From Spirochaetia bacterium (GTDB lineage: Bacteria; Spirochaetota; Spirochaetia; Treponematales; Breznakiellaceae), in assembly GCA_026002045.1 (NCBI GenBank), contig BOAV01000008.1, positions 1-43,172 of the forward strand: a stretch of 43,172 nt of DNA, written 5' to 3'. Under the pieces are notes generated by a model, which did not search any database, was not told where the DNA came from, and worked only from the letters and a program-made list of their open reading frames with translations. The translations under genes were made by a program, and so were the position numbers. This document shows positions 15,708 to 24,241 of the stretch, piece after piece (positions within the stretch are counted from its first letter, which is position 1; every line of letters begins with the position of its first letter).

Positions 15708-17003
15708 ATGGGCGATGAACATACCGCAGAAGCAGGAATTGAGACCGGGATCTGCGAGACTTTGGCCGCCCAGGGCTTTGCCGTAACTCTCTGCGGGTTC
15801 AGCGCCATCGATCGCTATCTTGGCTGGGATTCTCTGCCCTTTGTGCTGATAGAAACCGACGCCGGCCTTTCTGACCTGGCCCGCCATTTCGAAGGTCTCC
15901 GCTTCCCCGGCGCAAACCTTGCGGACGGCGCGGTGGATCAGGGCGGCCGCTGCTATCTGTTCCACTGCATTGATTCCGAAGAGGTTCCCGCCGACTCTCA
16001 AAACCGCCGCCCTTCCTACAAATTCCTCGGCTTCAATCAGGACTGGAAAACCCGGCGCTTCCGGGACCCCTGGGGCTTTTATCCCCTGCTCCGCCAACTC
16101 CGTGATGGCGTTGCATCGCCGCATGGCGATGCGATTGATAAATTTCCTATCGACAAACGGCCCAAAGGGACGTATGGTGATGAGGTGGAAAACTTGGACC
16201 CGCCGCCGCCCTTCTGGGAAGGGCTGGATCGGGCAGCCGGATACTGGCGGACCGTCATGGACGGCGCATTGATCCTGGCCCGGTATTCTATTGAGGAGGA
16301 GCCCCGGATTCGGGAAATAGACCAAATTGCCGCCCTTATCCGACAGCTTCCCAAAGGCCCGTCCCCCAACGAAGAGGAACAGCGGATCCTGCTCATGGGT
16401 CTTTTGAGTTCCTCTCACCCCGGTTTCGGCCTGGAACTCCTCAAGACTTCGGGCTTTATCGCGGAACTCTGGCCCGAGCTTGCCCGGCTGGACGATGTGG
16501 ACCACTCCAAGGAATTTCACCCCGAAGGCAATGTGTGGAACCACACCCTGGAAACCTTCCATTATCGCAAAAAAGCGGACCTCACCCTCTCCCTGGCACT
16601 CCTCCTCCACGATGTAGGGAAGCCCTTGTCCGAATCATCAGGCAGCCGCCGTTTCGACGGCCACGCCGAACTGGGGGCAAAGGCGGCGCGGAAATTCCTG
16701 GAACGCCTCCGGTTTGAGCCCCGGATCATTGCTGATGTTTTCTATTTGGTAAAAAATCACATGCTCCCCGCCGCCCTGCCCCGGCTGCCCCTGATCCGCA
16801 CCGAGGAAATCCTGGAATCCCCCCTGTTTCCCACCCTGATGGAGCTCTACCGCTGTGATGAATCCTCATCGTTTAAGGGCCTGGACGGCTACTACAAAAG
16901 CAGCGCGGCGTATCAGGCTTACCTCAGACACCGCCGGAACCCCTACCGTTCGGCGGACGGCAAGAAGTTGGCGCTCCATAAGAAGTCGAAGCCCTTTGGA
17001 TAA
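15708..17003 (+). CDS. HD-domain protein resembling CCA-adding enzyme / poly(A) polymerase
   Basis: A 431-residue protein. The C-terminal half has the HD metal-dependent phosphohydrolase pattern of bacterial tRNA nucleotidyltransferases: VWNHTLETF, LLLHDVGKPLSESSG (His-Asp near residue 300), FDGHAELGAKAARKFLERL and LVKNHML. The N-terminal third sits where the nucleotidyltransferase should be but lacks the usual Gly-Gly and Asp-x-Asp signature (only GFSAIDRYLG and VLIETDA are seen), so polymerase activity is doubtful. The linker at about residues 135-160 carries the palindromic KRPKG element (16113-16181). The ATG has AAGGA seven bases upstream. It is probably co-transcribed with the GH13 gene; a phosphohydrolase role is the safest call. 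Confidence 0.75.
   Translation: MGDEHTAEAGIETGICETLAAQGFAVTLCGFSAIDRYLGWDSLPFVLIETDAGLSDLARHFEGLRFPGANLADGAVDQGGRCYLFHCIDSEEVPADSQNRRPSYKFLGFNQDWKTRRFRDPWGFYPLLRQLRDGVASPHGDAIDKFPIDKRPKGTYGDEVENLDPPPPFWEGLDRAAGYWRTVMDGALILARYSIEEEPRIREIDQIAALIRQLPKGPSPNEEEQRILLMGLLSSSHPGFGLELLKTSGFIAELWPELARLDDVDHSKEFHPEGNVWNHTLETFHYRKKADLTLSLALLLHDVGKPLSESSGSRRFDGHAELGAKAARKFLERLRFEPRIIADVFYLVKNHMLPAALPRLPLIRTEEILESPLFPTLMELYRCDESSSFKGLDGYYKSSAAYQAYLRHRRNPYRSADGKKLALHKKSKPFG
16113..16181 (+). repeat. In-frame palindromic element, KRPKG family copy B
   Basis: Hairpin 1 is a perfect 8-base stem with a 4-base loop (gcatcgcc-gcat-ggcgatgc, 16113-16132). Hairpin 2 is acggccc-aaa-gggacgt (16157-16173) with one mismatch in the stem. 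The spacer contains ttcctatcg, as in copy A, and has almost the same length (24 against 22). It is translated as PHGDAIDKFPIDKRPKGTYG inside the HD-domain protein. Confidence 0.75.
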
Positions 17004-17063
17004 AAAACACAGGACTAATTGAAGAGGTGTTTTCCAACATTGACAAAAAACTGTATTTATGTC

Positions 17064-17870
17064 ATGGATACTCCCATGAATCAACGAAAGTTCGAAAACT
17101 TCAAACTAAAATACGGACCCTACGCATTGGTTGCGGGAAGTTCGGAAGGTTTAGGCGCCGCCTACGCCGAAGCGCTGGCTAAACGGGGATTAAATCTGGT
17201 ACTCATAGCCCGAAGAAAGGATGTACTGGAAACCTTTGGCAAGGCCATGAAGGAAAAATATTCGGTGGACGTTATCTGTCTTCCGGCAGATCTGGGTGAT
17301 TACGAAAGGACAAAAAAACTTGTCACCGCCCTGGATGTTCCAATCGGCCTGTTGGTTTACAATGCCGCCTATTGCCCTATCGGGTTAGTTGAGGCGGCTG
17401 CCGAGGAGCAGTTGGCTCAAGTTGTTGCCGTCAACGTCAAAGGGCCGCTGCTTCTTACCAAGCTCCTGTCCCAAAAGATGATACAGAATCACCGGGGCGG
17501 TATTGTGCTGATGTCCTCCCTGGCGGGCACCCAGGGGAGTCCTAAACTGGCCTCCTATGCGGCGTCCAAATCCTTTAATGCCATCCTGGCCGAAGGCTTA
17601 TGGCAGGAGCTAAAACCCCATGGCGTCGATGTTATCGCCTGTATTGCCGGTGCGATTCTCACCCCCGGATACCAACAGGCGCAGCAGGCCAAGGCGCCGG
17701 GAACCTTAACCGCCGCCAAAGTGGCGGAAACGGCTTTGAACGCCCTGGGCAAATATCCTATCGTCATTCCCGGCGGGGTAAATAAGGCGGCGCGCTTTTT
17801 GTTGTCAAGGCTTTTACCACGCAAAACAGCAATTACCATCATGTCCCAAAGTACAGGAAGTCTGTCATGA
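17064..17870 (+). CDS. SDR-family oxidoreductase
   Basis: A classical short-chain dehydrogenase/reductase of about 268 residues. The cofactor motif is VAGSSEGLGAAYAEALAKRG, followed by the LIARR strand end, LVYNAA, the catalytic serine in VLMSSLAG, and the YAASK catalytic Tyr/Lys pair. The arginine pair after the second strand favours NADPH. The C-terminal tail is basic and hydrophobic. The ATG at 17064 is preferred over an upstream TTG at 17019; no strong ribosome site marks either, and the ATG at 17076 is also possible. The stop overlaps the next start (ATGA), tying it to the sterol-reductase-like gene. The substrate is probably a lipid or polyprenyl ketone, inferred only from that neighbour. 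Confidence 0.88.
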   Translation: MDTPMNQRKFENFKLKYGPYALVAGSSEGLGAAYAEALAKRGLNLVLIARRKDVLETFGKAMKEKYSVDVICLPADLGDYERTKKLVTALDVPIGLLVYNAAYCPIGLVEAAAEEQLAQVVAVNVKGPLLLTKLLSQKMIQNHRGGIVLMSSLAGTQGSPKLASYAASKSFNAILAEGLWQELKPHGVDVIACIAGAILTPGYQQAQQAKAPGTLTAAKVAETALNALGKYPIVIPGGVNKAARFLLSRLLPRKTAITIMSQSTGSLS

Positions 17871-18946
17871 AAACACAAATACTCGGATTCTTCACCCCCT
17901 GGATCGCCTATGCGGTGATCACCCTGTTACATTTAGTCTTACCCGGCAAGCGGATAAAGGGCTATGTAAAAAACAGTAAAACCGGCGAAACATTAAACTA
18001 CCGGTTAAACGGCCTCTTCGTTCTTGCGGCAAGCATCGTGGTTTGGCTTGTCTTGGGATTATTGAATTGGGTACCTCTGGACTGGCTGTATCAGGTTCGC
18101 TGGCCCAGTCTGACAGGAGCCGTCACCTTAGGTTTACTGTTTTCGCTGATTATCGTAGTGCCTAATCGCGCCGTCAAAAAATCGCCGCTTGCGGATTTCT
18201 GGTTTGGCCGCTTGGAAAACCCCCAATACAAGGATGGCCGTATCGACGCAAAAATGTGGCTCTATTTGATTGGCGCCGTCATGCTTCAGTTACATGTGCT
18301 CTCCTTTGCGGTACATCATTACACCACCCACGAAGATTTTAACCCAGGTATTTTTTTTGGCGCCGCCATGCTGACCTGGTTTGTGTGGGAGTACCTTAAC
18401 TTCGAGCGGGTGCATCTATACACCTACGATTTTATTGCCGAACGGGTTGGTTTTAAATTAGGGTTTGGCTGCCTTACCTTTTATCCCTATTTCTACGCCG
18501 TCTCCCTCTGGGCAACGGTTGATCTGCCCAATCCCCACCGGCCCCTTGGGCTCACTATTTGCTTTGCAATACTGTTCCTGTTGGGATGGAGTTTGGCCCG
18601 GGGCGCCAATATGCAGAAATACTACTTTAAAACGCAGCCTGAAAAAAGTTTCCTTGGCATAAAACCTGAAACCCTCACCGATGGGCAGCATAGCGTATTG
18701 GTAAACGGGTTTTGGGGTTTAAGCCGCCATATCAACTACCTTGGAGAGATAGTAATGGGATGCGCCATTGCCCTCAGCGCCGGCTATCCCGCTGTTTTGT
18801 GGGTGTGGTTATATCCGCTCTACTATATCGGACTGCTGTTTACCCGCCAGATGGACGACGACAAGATATGCAGGGCCAAATACGGCGCGTTGTGGGATGC
18901 CTATACAAAAAAGGTAAAGTACCGCATCATTCCGCATATTTACTAA
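17867..18946 (+). CDS. ERG4/ERG24-family (sterol C14/C24 reductase-like) membrane protein
   Basis: A 359-residue polytopic membrane protein with about nine hydrophobic segments. The C-terminal signature of the family is plain: NGFWGLSRHINYLGEI, LLFTRQMDDDKICRAKYG, then WDAYTKKVKYRIIPHIY at the extreme end. Earlier blocks such as FGRLENPQYKDGRIDAKMW and VWEYLNFERVHLYTYDF also fit. Eukaryotic members reduce sterol double bonds with NADPH; bacterial homologues exist in a scattered set of species. No sterol pathway is visible in the window, so the substrate may be a host or diet sterol or another isoprenoid. It is translationally coupled to the SDR gene and ends 12 bases before the convergent MscS gene. 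Confidence 0.88.
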   Translation: MKTQILGFFTPWIAYAVITLLHLVLPGKRIKGYVKNSKTGETLNYRLNGLFVLAASIVVWLVLGLLNWVPLDWLYQVRWPSLTGAVTLGLLFSLIIVVPNRAVKKSPLADFWFGRLENPQYKDGRIDAKMWLYLIGAVMLQLHVLSFAVHHYTTHEDFNPGIFFGAAMLTWFVWEYLNFERVHLYTYDFIAERVGFKLGFGCLTFYPYFYAVSLWATVDLPNPHRPLGLTICFAILFLLGWSLARGANMQKYYFKTQPEKSFLGIKPETLTDGQHSVLVNGFWGLSRHINYLGEIVMGCAIALSAGYPAVLWVWLYPLYYIGLLFTRQMDDDKICRAKYGALWDAYTKKVKYRIIPHIY

Positions 18947-18958
18947 AATCTGTCATAT

Positions 18959-20452
18959 CTACAGCTTCTTTGCCGCTTCCGCCGCAGCTTTTCCCGGCCC
19001 TTCGTGAGCCTCAGGGGGAAGCCATACCTGGTAGGCCGGCGCAGTCAGATTGATCTCCGCAGCCTTGAAGCCGTTTTGCAGATTTTCGTAGAGTTCCGAA
19101 TAGATCTGCGGCGCCTTGTCTACATTTTTGGTATAGGCGTTGATCTGGTATTTGGCGTAGAAGTCGTCCAGGCTGGTTTGGAGGACAAAGGGCTTGGGGG
19201 TCTTTTGGATGCCCGTTGTTTTCAGCGCCGCCTCAATCAGTATTTCGTGGACCTGTGTCCAGGGCACCGCATAACCCATGGTGACATCCGTATGGAGGAT
19301 CAACCCCTCCTCATCCTCATCGGAAGAAGTGTTGTAGTTCACGATGCTGGAATTGAGGACCATCAAATTGGGGAAGGTGACATATTCGTTCTTGTGGGTC
19401 TTTATCCTGACAACCATGAGGGATTTTTCCACCACAAAGCCGGTGATGTCCTTAAACTGAATCCGGTCGCCGATTTTGAAGGGCCGCATATAGGTGATCA
19501 CCAGCCCCGCAATCAGGTTCCCGATGGCGGAGGAGGAGCCAAGGGAGAAGATAACGCCCACAAAAACCGAAACCCCCTGGAACACGGCGGACCCCGAACC
19601 GGGCAGATAGGGGTATATCACCACCACCGTAAAGGCATAGACCAGCACTCGCAGGATATTGAAGGTCGGCTGGGCCCAATCGGCGTAGAAGCCCGGCAGG
19701 ACCAGCTTTCCCTTTTCAATCTGGGTGGCGAAGAATTTCAAAAACCGTATCACATACCGGGTTACCCAGAGGATGATAACGATGGTAATTAAGTGGGGAA
19801 TAAAACTTACGATTCCGACGGCGATATTTTTCAGGGGGTTCAGGATATAGCCAAAAAGCGTGGACGCCAGATGTTGTGTCACCGGGAAGAGGCTGAAAAT
19901 AATGGGCAGGGTGAGGAAAAGTTGAAATACGGTGATCACGTATTTCAGTATCCTGAGTAAAAATTCAATGGACGTGAGAATTTGCCTGGTCGACAGGAGG
20001 TGCAGTTTTTTGATGTTCAGGGGCTTTATGTTTTTCTGCCCCCATCCAAGGATTTTCTGATTTAACCATTTAAAGAAAATCTGCCAGACAAGCCAAATTA
20101 GCAGAATCTGGACGCCGATTATCCCCAGGGCGATGCCGATTCGTTTGATATAATCTACGAATCCCCATTTTTCGGCATCCTCTTCCAGTTCCTCAAGGGC
20201 CTCTTCGGCATTCGGCAGAGCAGGGGCGGTTTCGGCGCTGACAGCTTCGGCGCCGGAAGCGGCCCCCGGCTGGACCGGGCCAAGGGAAACAGCATCCGCC
20301 GGGGCTTCGGACTGCGGCGTCACAGTTCCCGGCGATGATCCGGCGGACCGGACGGAAGCCGGATCGTCCTGCTGCGCCGGCAGGGGGCCGGGAAAGGAAA
20401 AGGCCAAGGCGGTGAAAATCAGTATAAAAAAGGACCCGCGAAAATGTTTCAT
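18959..20452 (-). CDS. MscS-family mechanosensitive channel
   Basis: A channel that opens under membrane tension and releases solutes after osmotic downshock. I start it at the ATG at 20452 because this gives a clean signal peptide (MKHFRGSFFILIF through PLPAQ); about 497 residues. An Ala/Pro/Glu-rich periplasmic segment follows (about 30-100), then four membrane helices. The last is the pore helix, followed by the family hallmark GLVITYMRPFKIGDRIQ, the beta domain (DITGFVVEKSLMVVRIKTH, FPNLMVLNSSIVNY) and a C-terminal cytoplasmic domain. It is larger than E. coli MscS because of the N-terminal extension. It is followed by the convergent sterol-reductase-like gene. Confidence 0.93.
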   Translation of the reverse strand: MKHFRGSFFILIFTALAFSFPGPLPAQQDDPASVRSAGSSPGTVTPQSEAPADAVSLGPVQPGAASGAEAVSAETAPALPNAEEALEELEEDAEKWGFVDYIKRIGIALGIIGVQILLIWLVWQIFFKWLNQKILGWGQKNIKPLNIKKLHLLSTRQILTSIEFLLRILKYVITVFQLFLTLPIIFSLFPVTQHLASTLFGYILNPLKNIAVGIVSFIPHLITIVIILWVTRYVIRFLKFFATQIEKGKLVLPGFYADWAQPTFNILRVLVYAFTVVVIYPYLPGSGSAVFQGVSVFVGVIFSLGSSSAIGNLIAGLVITYMRPFKIGDRIQFKDITGFVVEKSLMVVRIKTHKNEYVTFPNLMVLNSSIVNYNTSSDEDEEGLILHTDVTMGYAVPWTQVHEILIEAALKTTGIQKTPKPFVLQTSLDDFYAKYQINAYTKNVDKAPQIYSELYENLQNGFKAAEINLTAPAYQVWLPPEAHEGPGKAAAEAAKKL

Positions 20453-20505
20453 AGAGAGCCCCCAAGGTATGCCGGGGGCTTTGCATTTACGCTTTGCAGC
20501 GGTCT

Positions 20506-21171
20506 TTACCATTGCCGGGGTTCAAATTCCTTCGGAGCGGGCACAAGCTGAACAGATTCGCCGGTCAATTCCAGCACAAAAAAACCAACGCTGTGGGCAT
20601 AGTTTTGTATATCGGCGTCAACTGCGCCGCCGGCCATTGCACCAAGCAGCTTTTTGCCTTTACATTCGGCAGGCGGATATTTTAGTATCAACTCCATTCG
20701 CTTCAGGTGATGATCCACATCGTCCTGCTTGCCCAGCTGCGCCTTCACTTCGACCGCCATAACGTACTCGCCGTTTGTGAGCAAAATATCAATATCGGTA
20801 AGAACCCGGTTGTTTTCATCAAACAGGGGTACACGCTGATACGCCCGCCTGAAATTATACGGATAAGCATCAAATTTTTCCCACAATCTGGCGGCAATAA
20901 GAGTTTCGATGAGTTCCCCCATAGACCGATTAAGCCCGCCGACATTTGCAGTAACACGATCGACATTTGCAGTAACACGATCGACATTTGCAGTAACTCG
21001 GTCAACATTTGCAGTAACTCGGTCAACCCGTGCAAACATTTCCTTCAGGCTTTCTTCAGTTTTTCGTACTATTTTCTCAGTTATACGCAGTTGTTCACGA
21101 TCTTCCATAAGCGCCGCCCATACCTGTTCAAAGGTAAGCCCCATCTGCGGTTGTTGCATTGTAGTTGCCAT
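20506..21171 (-). CDS. PD-(D/E)XK nuclease-like protein with heptad-repeat coiled coil (DUF3782-like)
   Basis: About 221 residues from the ATG at 21171, preferred over upstream codons because GGAGG lies seven bases before it. The N-terminal part (MGLTFEQVWAALMEDREQL) leads into a coiled coil that includes four exact copies of the heptad VDRVTAN (about residues 49-76). The C-terminal domain has a PD-(D/E)XK-like core: VLTDIDILLTNGEYVMAVEVKAQL, with Asp and Glu-x-Lys in the expected spacing. Proteins of this kind are common in cyanobacteria and spirochaetes and their function is unsettled; nuclease activity is inferred. The heptads come from a 21-bp tandem DNA repeat (20941-21024) that could change copy number without breaking the frame. 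Confidence 0.75.
   Translation of the reverse strand: MATTMQQPQMGLTFEQVWAALMEDREQLRITEKIVRKTEESLKEMFARVDRVTANVDRVTANVDRVTANVDRVTANVGGLNRSMGELIETLIAARLWEKFDAYPYNFRRAYQRVPLFDENNRVLTDIDILLTNGEYVMAVEVKAQLGKQDDVDHHLKRMELILKYPPAECKGKKLLGAMAGGAVDADIQNYAHSVGFFVLELTGESVQLVPAPKEFEPRQW
20941..21024 (-). repeat. Four tandem 21-bp repeats inside the DUF3782-like gene
   Basis: Units are at 20941-20961, 20962-20982, 20983-21003 and 21004-21024. The first two are identical and the others differ at up to three bases. Each encodes one heptad, VDRVTAN, on the minus strand, with a degenerate fifth copy (FARVDR) on the upstream side. The 21-base period preserves both frame and heptad register. Confidence 0.95.
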
Positions 21172-21246
21172 AAGCGCCTCCGTACTATCTAAATATACCA
21201 CCCTTCCCGTCTCACCGTCAAAGGCCTAAAAAACTATGATCCGGTT

Positions 21247-22560
21247 TTACAAACAGCTCGCGATCGCCCCTTCCAGGGCGTCGAGCTGGGGATCGATGAG
21301 GGCAATGGGGTCAACCGGTTTTTGGAGCATAGCAAGCCGTGGGGGGATTTCCACGGTTTGCCCGGCGGCCTTACCAACCAGGGCGGCTTCCTTGGCGGGA
21401 TGGGCGGTGGCAAGGACCAAGGTGTGGATATGGCCGTCAAAGTCGCGGGTGGCGCGGAGTTTTTCCGCCGCGGCAAAGGCCACTGCGCTGTTGGGGTTCA
21501 GGAGGATGCCGTATTTTTTCCAGGCCTCTTCCATGGTTTTAAGGGTGATTGCATCGTCAATCGCGGCGGGGTACACCATGTTCCGCATGACCGCCGGGGC
21601 TTCCTCGTAAAAGGACTGGAGCCGTTCATAGTTTGAGGGAATGCTCACGTCCAGGGAGGGAGAATTGGTGATGATCGGGGGATGGGGGATGAACTTTTTT
21701 CCCTGAATATAATCCCCAAAGGCGTTGTTGGCGTTCATGGCGGCGATAAAGCCGTTCACCGGCATGCCGAACTTCCAGGCGTAGAGCCCGGCGATAAGGT
21801 TGCCGAAGTTCCCCGAAGGTACGCTGAACACCAGATCCCCGTGGAGGTACTTCTTGATTTTGATAAAGGCGTAGAGATAATAAAAAGTCTGGGGCAAAAG
21901 CCGCCCCGGATTAATCGCATTGGCGCTGGTAATATTGTAGCGGTCCGCGAAGGGCCGGTCGTTAATGGCTGCCGCGATAAGCCGCTGGCAGTCGTCAAAG
22001 GTCCCCTTCACCTGGATGGGGATGATATTGCCCCCATTGGGTACGAAAGTTGCCGGATCCAGCCCCCGGATATCCCCCTCGGGGCAGAGGAGGACCGAAG
22101 TAATGCCCTCCCGGTTATTAAAGGCGTTGGCGATGCTTACCCCCGTATCCCCCCGCGCCGCAGTGAGAACCATGGCGGGGCTGGAATTTTTAAGGAGTTC
22201 CTCCATCACCGCCGCCAAAAAGGCGATACCGAAGTCCTTAAAGACCCCCGTGGGGCCGTTATACAGGTTCAGGACCGAAAGGCCCTCATCAAGCTGCTGT
22301 AACTCGGGCTCAAAATTGAAGGCGCTTTCCGCCACCCGGGAAGCGGAAAAGGGGTTCAGTTCCCCCTGCAAAAGTACCGGCGCCACCGTGGCCACCAGCT
22401 CGGGATAAGTAGTACCGGAGTCCATATACAGAAAAAACTGCCGCATATCCACCGTTTGGGTGGGTACATAGAGCCCTCCCTCGGGGGGCAGACAGTGCAG
22501 AATCGCATCCTTAAAGGAAACCAGGGCATCGTGGGACTGTGTAGACCGGAATTGCATCAT
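21247..22560 (-). CDS. thrC: Threonine synthase
   Basis: PLP-dependent conversion of O-phosphohomoserine to threonine and phosphate. Family landmarks are FRSTQSHD at the start, the PLP-lysine motif NGPTGVFKDFGIAF, AARGDTGVSIANAF, SVPSGNFGNLIAGLYA and NPNSAVAFAA. Length (437 residues from the ATG at 22560) fits the family. The start is one of two adjacent ATG codons (22560 or 22557); a TTG further up at 22596 is less likely. No strong ribosome site is visible. The gene stands alone and is divergent from the RlpA/SPOR gene; no other threonine genes are in the window. Confidence 0.96.
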   Translation of the reverse strand: MMQFRSTQSHDALVSFKDAILHCLPPEGGLYVPTQTVDMRQFFLYMDSGTTYPELVATVAPVLLQGELNPFSASRVAESAFNFEPELQQLDEGLSVLNLYNGPTGVFKDFGIAFLAAVMEELLKNSSPAMVLTAARGDTGVSIANAFNNREGITSVLLCPEGDIRGLDPATFVPNGGNIIPIQVKGTFDDCQRLIAAAINDRPFADRYNITSANAINPGRLLPQTFYYLYAFIKIKKYLHGDLVFSVPSGNFGNLIAGLYAWKFGMPVNGFIAAMNANNAFGDYIQGKKFIPHPPIITNSPSLDVSIPSNYERLQSFYEEAPAVMRNMVYPAAIDDAITLKTMEEAWKKYGILLNPNSAVAFAAAEKLRATRDFDGHIHTLVLATAHPAKEAALVGKAAGQTVEIPPRLAMLQKPVDPIALIDPQLDALEGAIASCL

Positions 22561-22796
22561 TATTATTAGTCTAGTCTGAGACGGGGAAATCGGCAAGTGT
22601 ACCGAATGAAAGGGTTTATTATACCAAACAGCAAAAAAATGGATTTTTTAGTAAAATTTTTAAGATTTTGCCTTTCCCCCCTTTTTTTTTTAATATTTTT
22701 TATGATATTATTTATTAAGTTGGACTTAATATTTGCCGATAATGTGTCGATAATAAGCCAAAGACCTTTTTGGAGTTCCCTACGGGTGAGGTAAGG

Positions 22797-24206
22797 ATGA
22801 AGCGGCTGATTTTGGTTTTATTATTCGCTGTTGTCTCTGTCACAATTTGTACCGCCCAGAGTATACGGAATTTTCACCAGGAAGGCATAGGAAGCCAAGA
22901 TATTGATAGTCAGGAGTTGACCGCTGCCCACCCAAGTTTGCCCTTGGGTACTCAGGTAAAGATAACGAATCCCCAGAACAACAAACAGGTTATCGCACAA
23001 ATAATCGGTCGGATTCCTGCCTCTACAGAACGTATTGTAGACCTTTCCACAGGATCGGCTCAAGGTTTGGGTATACCCGTCCAGGGCAATGGCCCGGTAA
23101 TCCTGGAACTTGTCGATAATCGCCCAGCCTCGCCGCCTCCCGCAACGGTCGCTGTTGTGACTCCCCCGCCCCCCGAACCGTCTAAACCGGAACCACCGGC
23201 GTCTAAACCGGAACCACCGGCGCCTAAACCGGAACCACCAGCGCCTAAACCGGAACCACCGGCGCCGCCTAAACCGGAACCATCGGCGCCGAATATCGGG
23301 ATGTCGAAATCGAATACTATGAACACTACCGATACCACTACCGATACCACTACCACTACTGATGATAGGACCAGTTCCAATACTGATAACAGCACCGATA
23401 CCCGGACTCAAACGACGGCTCCGGTGTCGTCCCAGTCCCCTGTTTTTAATATCTACAATGTCTTGCAGTCGCCAAACTCCTTTGCTACTGATTCGGCGCC
23501 GGTTAATGACGCTTCCCGGGGCTCTCAGTCTCCTGTTACCGCTGATGCGTCCGGTGCCGACGGGACCGGAACGGGAAATCCCCGTATTATCGCAGTGGCC
23601 CCTTCGGGCAATGTCTCCGAATCGAAACAGACGGTTATACAGCCGCCGCCCGCTCCCAGGGAACCGGTGGTCGCTACGGCCTCGGCCTCAATTGTTGCGG
23701 CTGCTCCGCCGACACCGGCAGCTAAAATTGTGCCGCTGCCGATTATGCCTCCCCTGGAGCCGGCGGCTCCTATTCCGGCGCCGCAGCCCGTTTCTCAGCC
23801 AGCGCCTACTCCGGTGCCACAGCCTGCTGCCCAACCGGCTCCTATTTCGACGCCGCAGCCTGCTGCCCAAGCTGCGCCTATTTCGACGCCGCAGTCTGAT
23901 CTTCTGCCCCAACAAGTACAGCAGCTTGGACCTACGCCTCTGGGTCCGGCTATTATTAATCCCTTTATGCCCAATCCGAACAATGGAAAAATTTACCGGG
24001 TGCAGGTGGGCGCTTTCACGAACACCTGGCATGCCAAGGAAGCCTTTGACAGCCTGACCAGTGTGGGACTCAAACCCGCCTATGAACGGAATGAGGATTA
24101 TGTCCGGGTGGTTATTTCCGGCGTAGGTACGGCGGATATGCCCGCTATGGCCCGTTTAATCGGTCAGGCCGGATTCAGGGAAGCCCTGATTCGGGAAGAA
24201 AACTAG
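22797..24206 (+). CDS. RlpA-like (double-psi beta-barrel) protein with C-terminal SPOR domain
   Basis: An exported peptidoglycan-associated protein of 469 residues. The ATG at 22797 gives a signal peptide (MKRLILVLLFAVVSVTICTAQ). Residues about 25-100 match the RlpA barrel: LTAAHPSLPLGTQVKITN and RIVDLSTGSAQGLGI. Asp37 and His45 have the spacing (DSQELTAAH) of the catalytic Asp/His pair of RlpA lytic transglycosylases. Next come a proline-rich repeat (SKPEPPA units), a Thr/Asp-rich stretch, Ala/Pro repeats and a C-terminal SPOR domain (about 395-465; IYRVQVGAFTNTWHAKEAF, YVRVVISGV), which binds denuded septal peptidoglycan. A role in cell separation or wall turnover is likely. RlpA and SPOR on one chain is a known architecture. 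Confidence 0.88.
   Translation: MKRLILVLLFAVVSVTICTAQSIRNFHQEGIGSQDIDSQELTAAHPSLPLGTQVKITNPQNNKQVIAQIIGRIPASTERIVDLSTGSAQGLGIPVQGNGPVILELVDNRPASPPPATVAVVTPPPPEPSKPEPPASKPEPPAPKPEPPAPKPEPPAPPKPEPSAPNIGMSKSNTMNTTDTTTDTTTTTDDRTSSNTDNSTDTRTQTTAPVSSQSPVFNIYNVLQSPNSFATDSAPVNDASRGSQSPVTADASGADGTGTGNPRIIAVAPSGNVSESKQTVIQPPPAPREPVVATASASIVAAAPPTPAAKIVPLPIMPPLEPAAPIPAPQPVSQPAPTPVPQPAAQPAPISTPQPAAQAAPISTPQSDLLPQQVQQLGPTPLGPAIINPFMPNPNNGKIYRVQVGAFTNTWHAKEAFDSLTSVGLKPAYERNEDYVRVVISGVGTADMPAMARLIGQAGFREALIREEN
23181..23288 (+). repeat. 21-bp tandem repeats, proline-rich linker
   Basis: Five units of 21 bases start at 23181, 23202, 23223, 23244 and 23268, the last set off by an extra ccg codon. Each encodes (S/P)KPEPPA or a close variant. 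They sit between the RlpA-like barrel and the Thr-rich part and act as a length-variable, extended linker. Confidence 0.9.
23820..23891 (+). repeat. Two 36-bp direct repeats, Ala/Pro linker
   Basis: Units 23820-23855 and 23856-23891 are nearly identical and encode QPAAQPAPISTP and QPAAQAAPISTP, part of the linker before the SPOR domain. Confidence 0.9.
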
Positions 24207-24241
24207 AAAACTCGACTCATAACAAGAAGGACCGGGTAGTC

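Noticed and set aside
15042..16610. Long minus-strand open frame of about 520 codons
   Set aside because: It lies across the GH13 and HD-domain genes in antisense; it has no recognisable domain and no ribosome site support.
20941..21024. Regular short repeats as a possible CRISPR array
   Set aside because: The 21-base units are directly adjacent with no spacers and lie in frame inside a gene, where they encode heptads.
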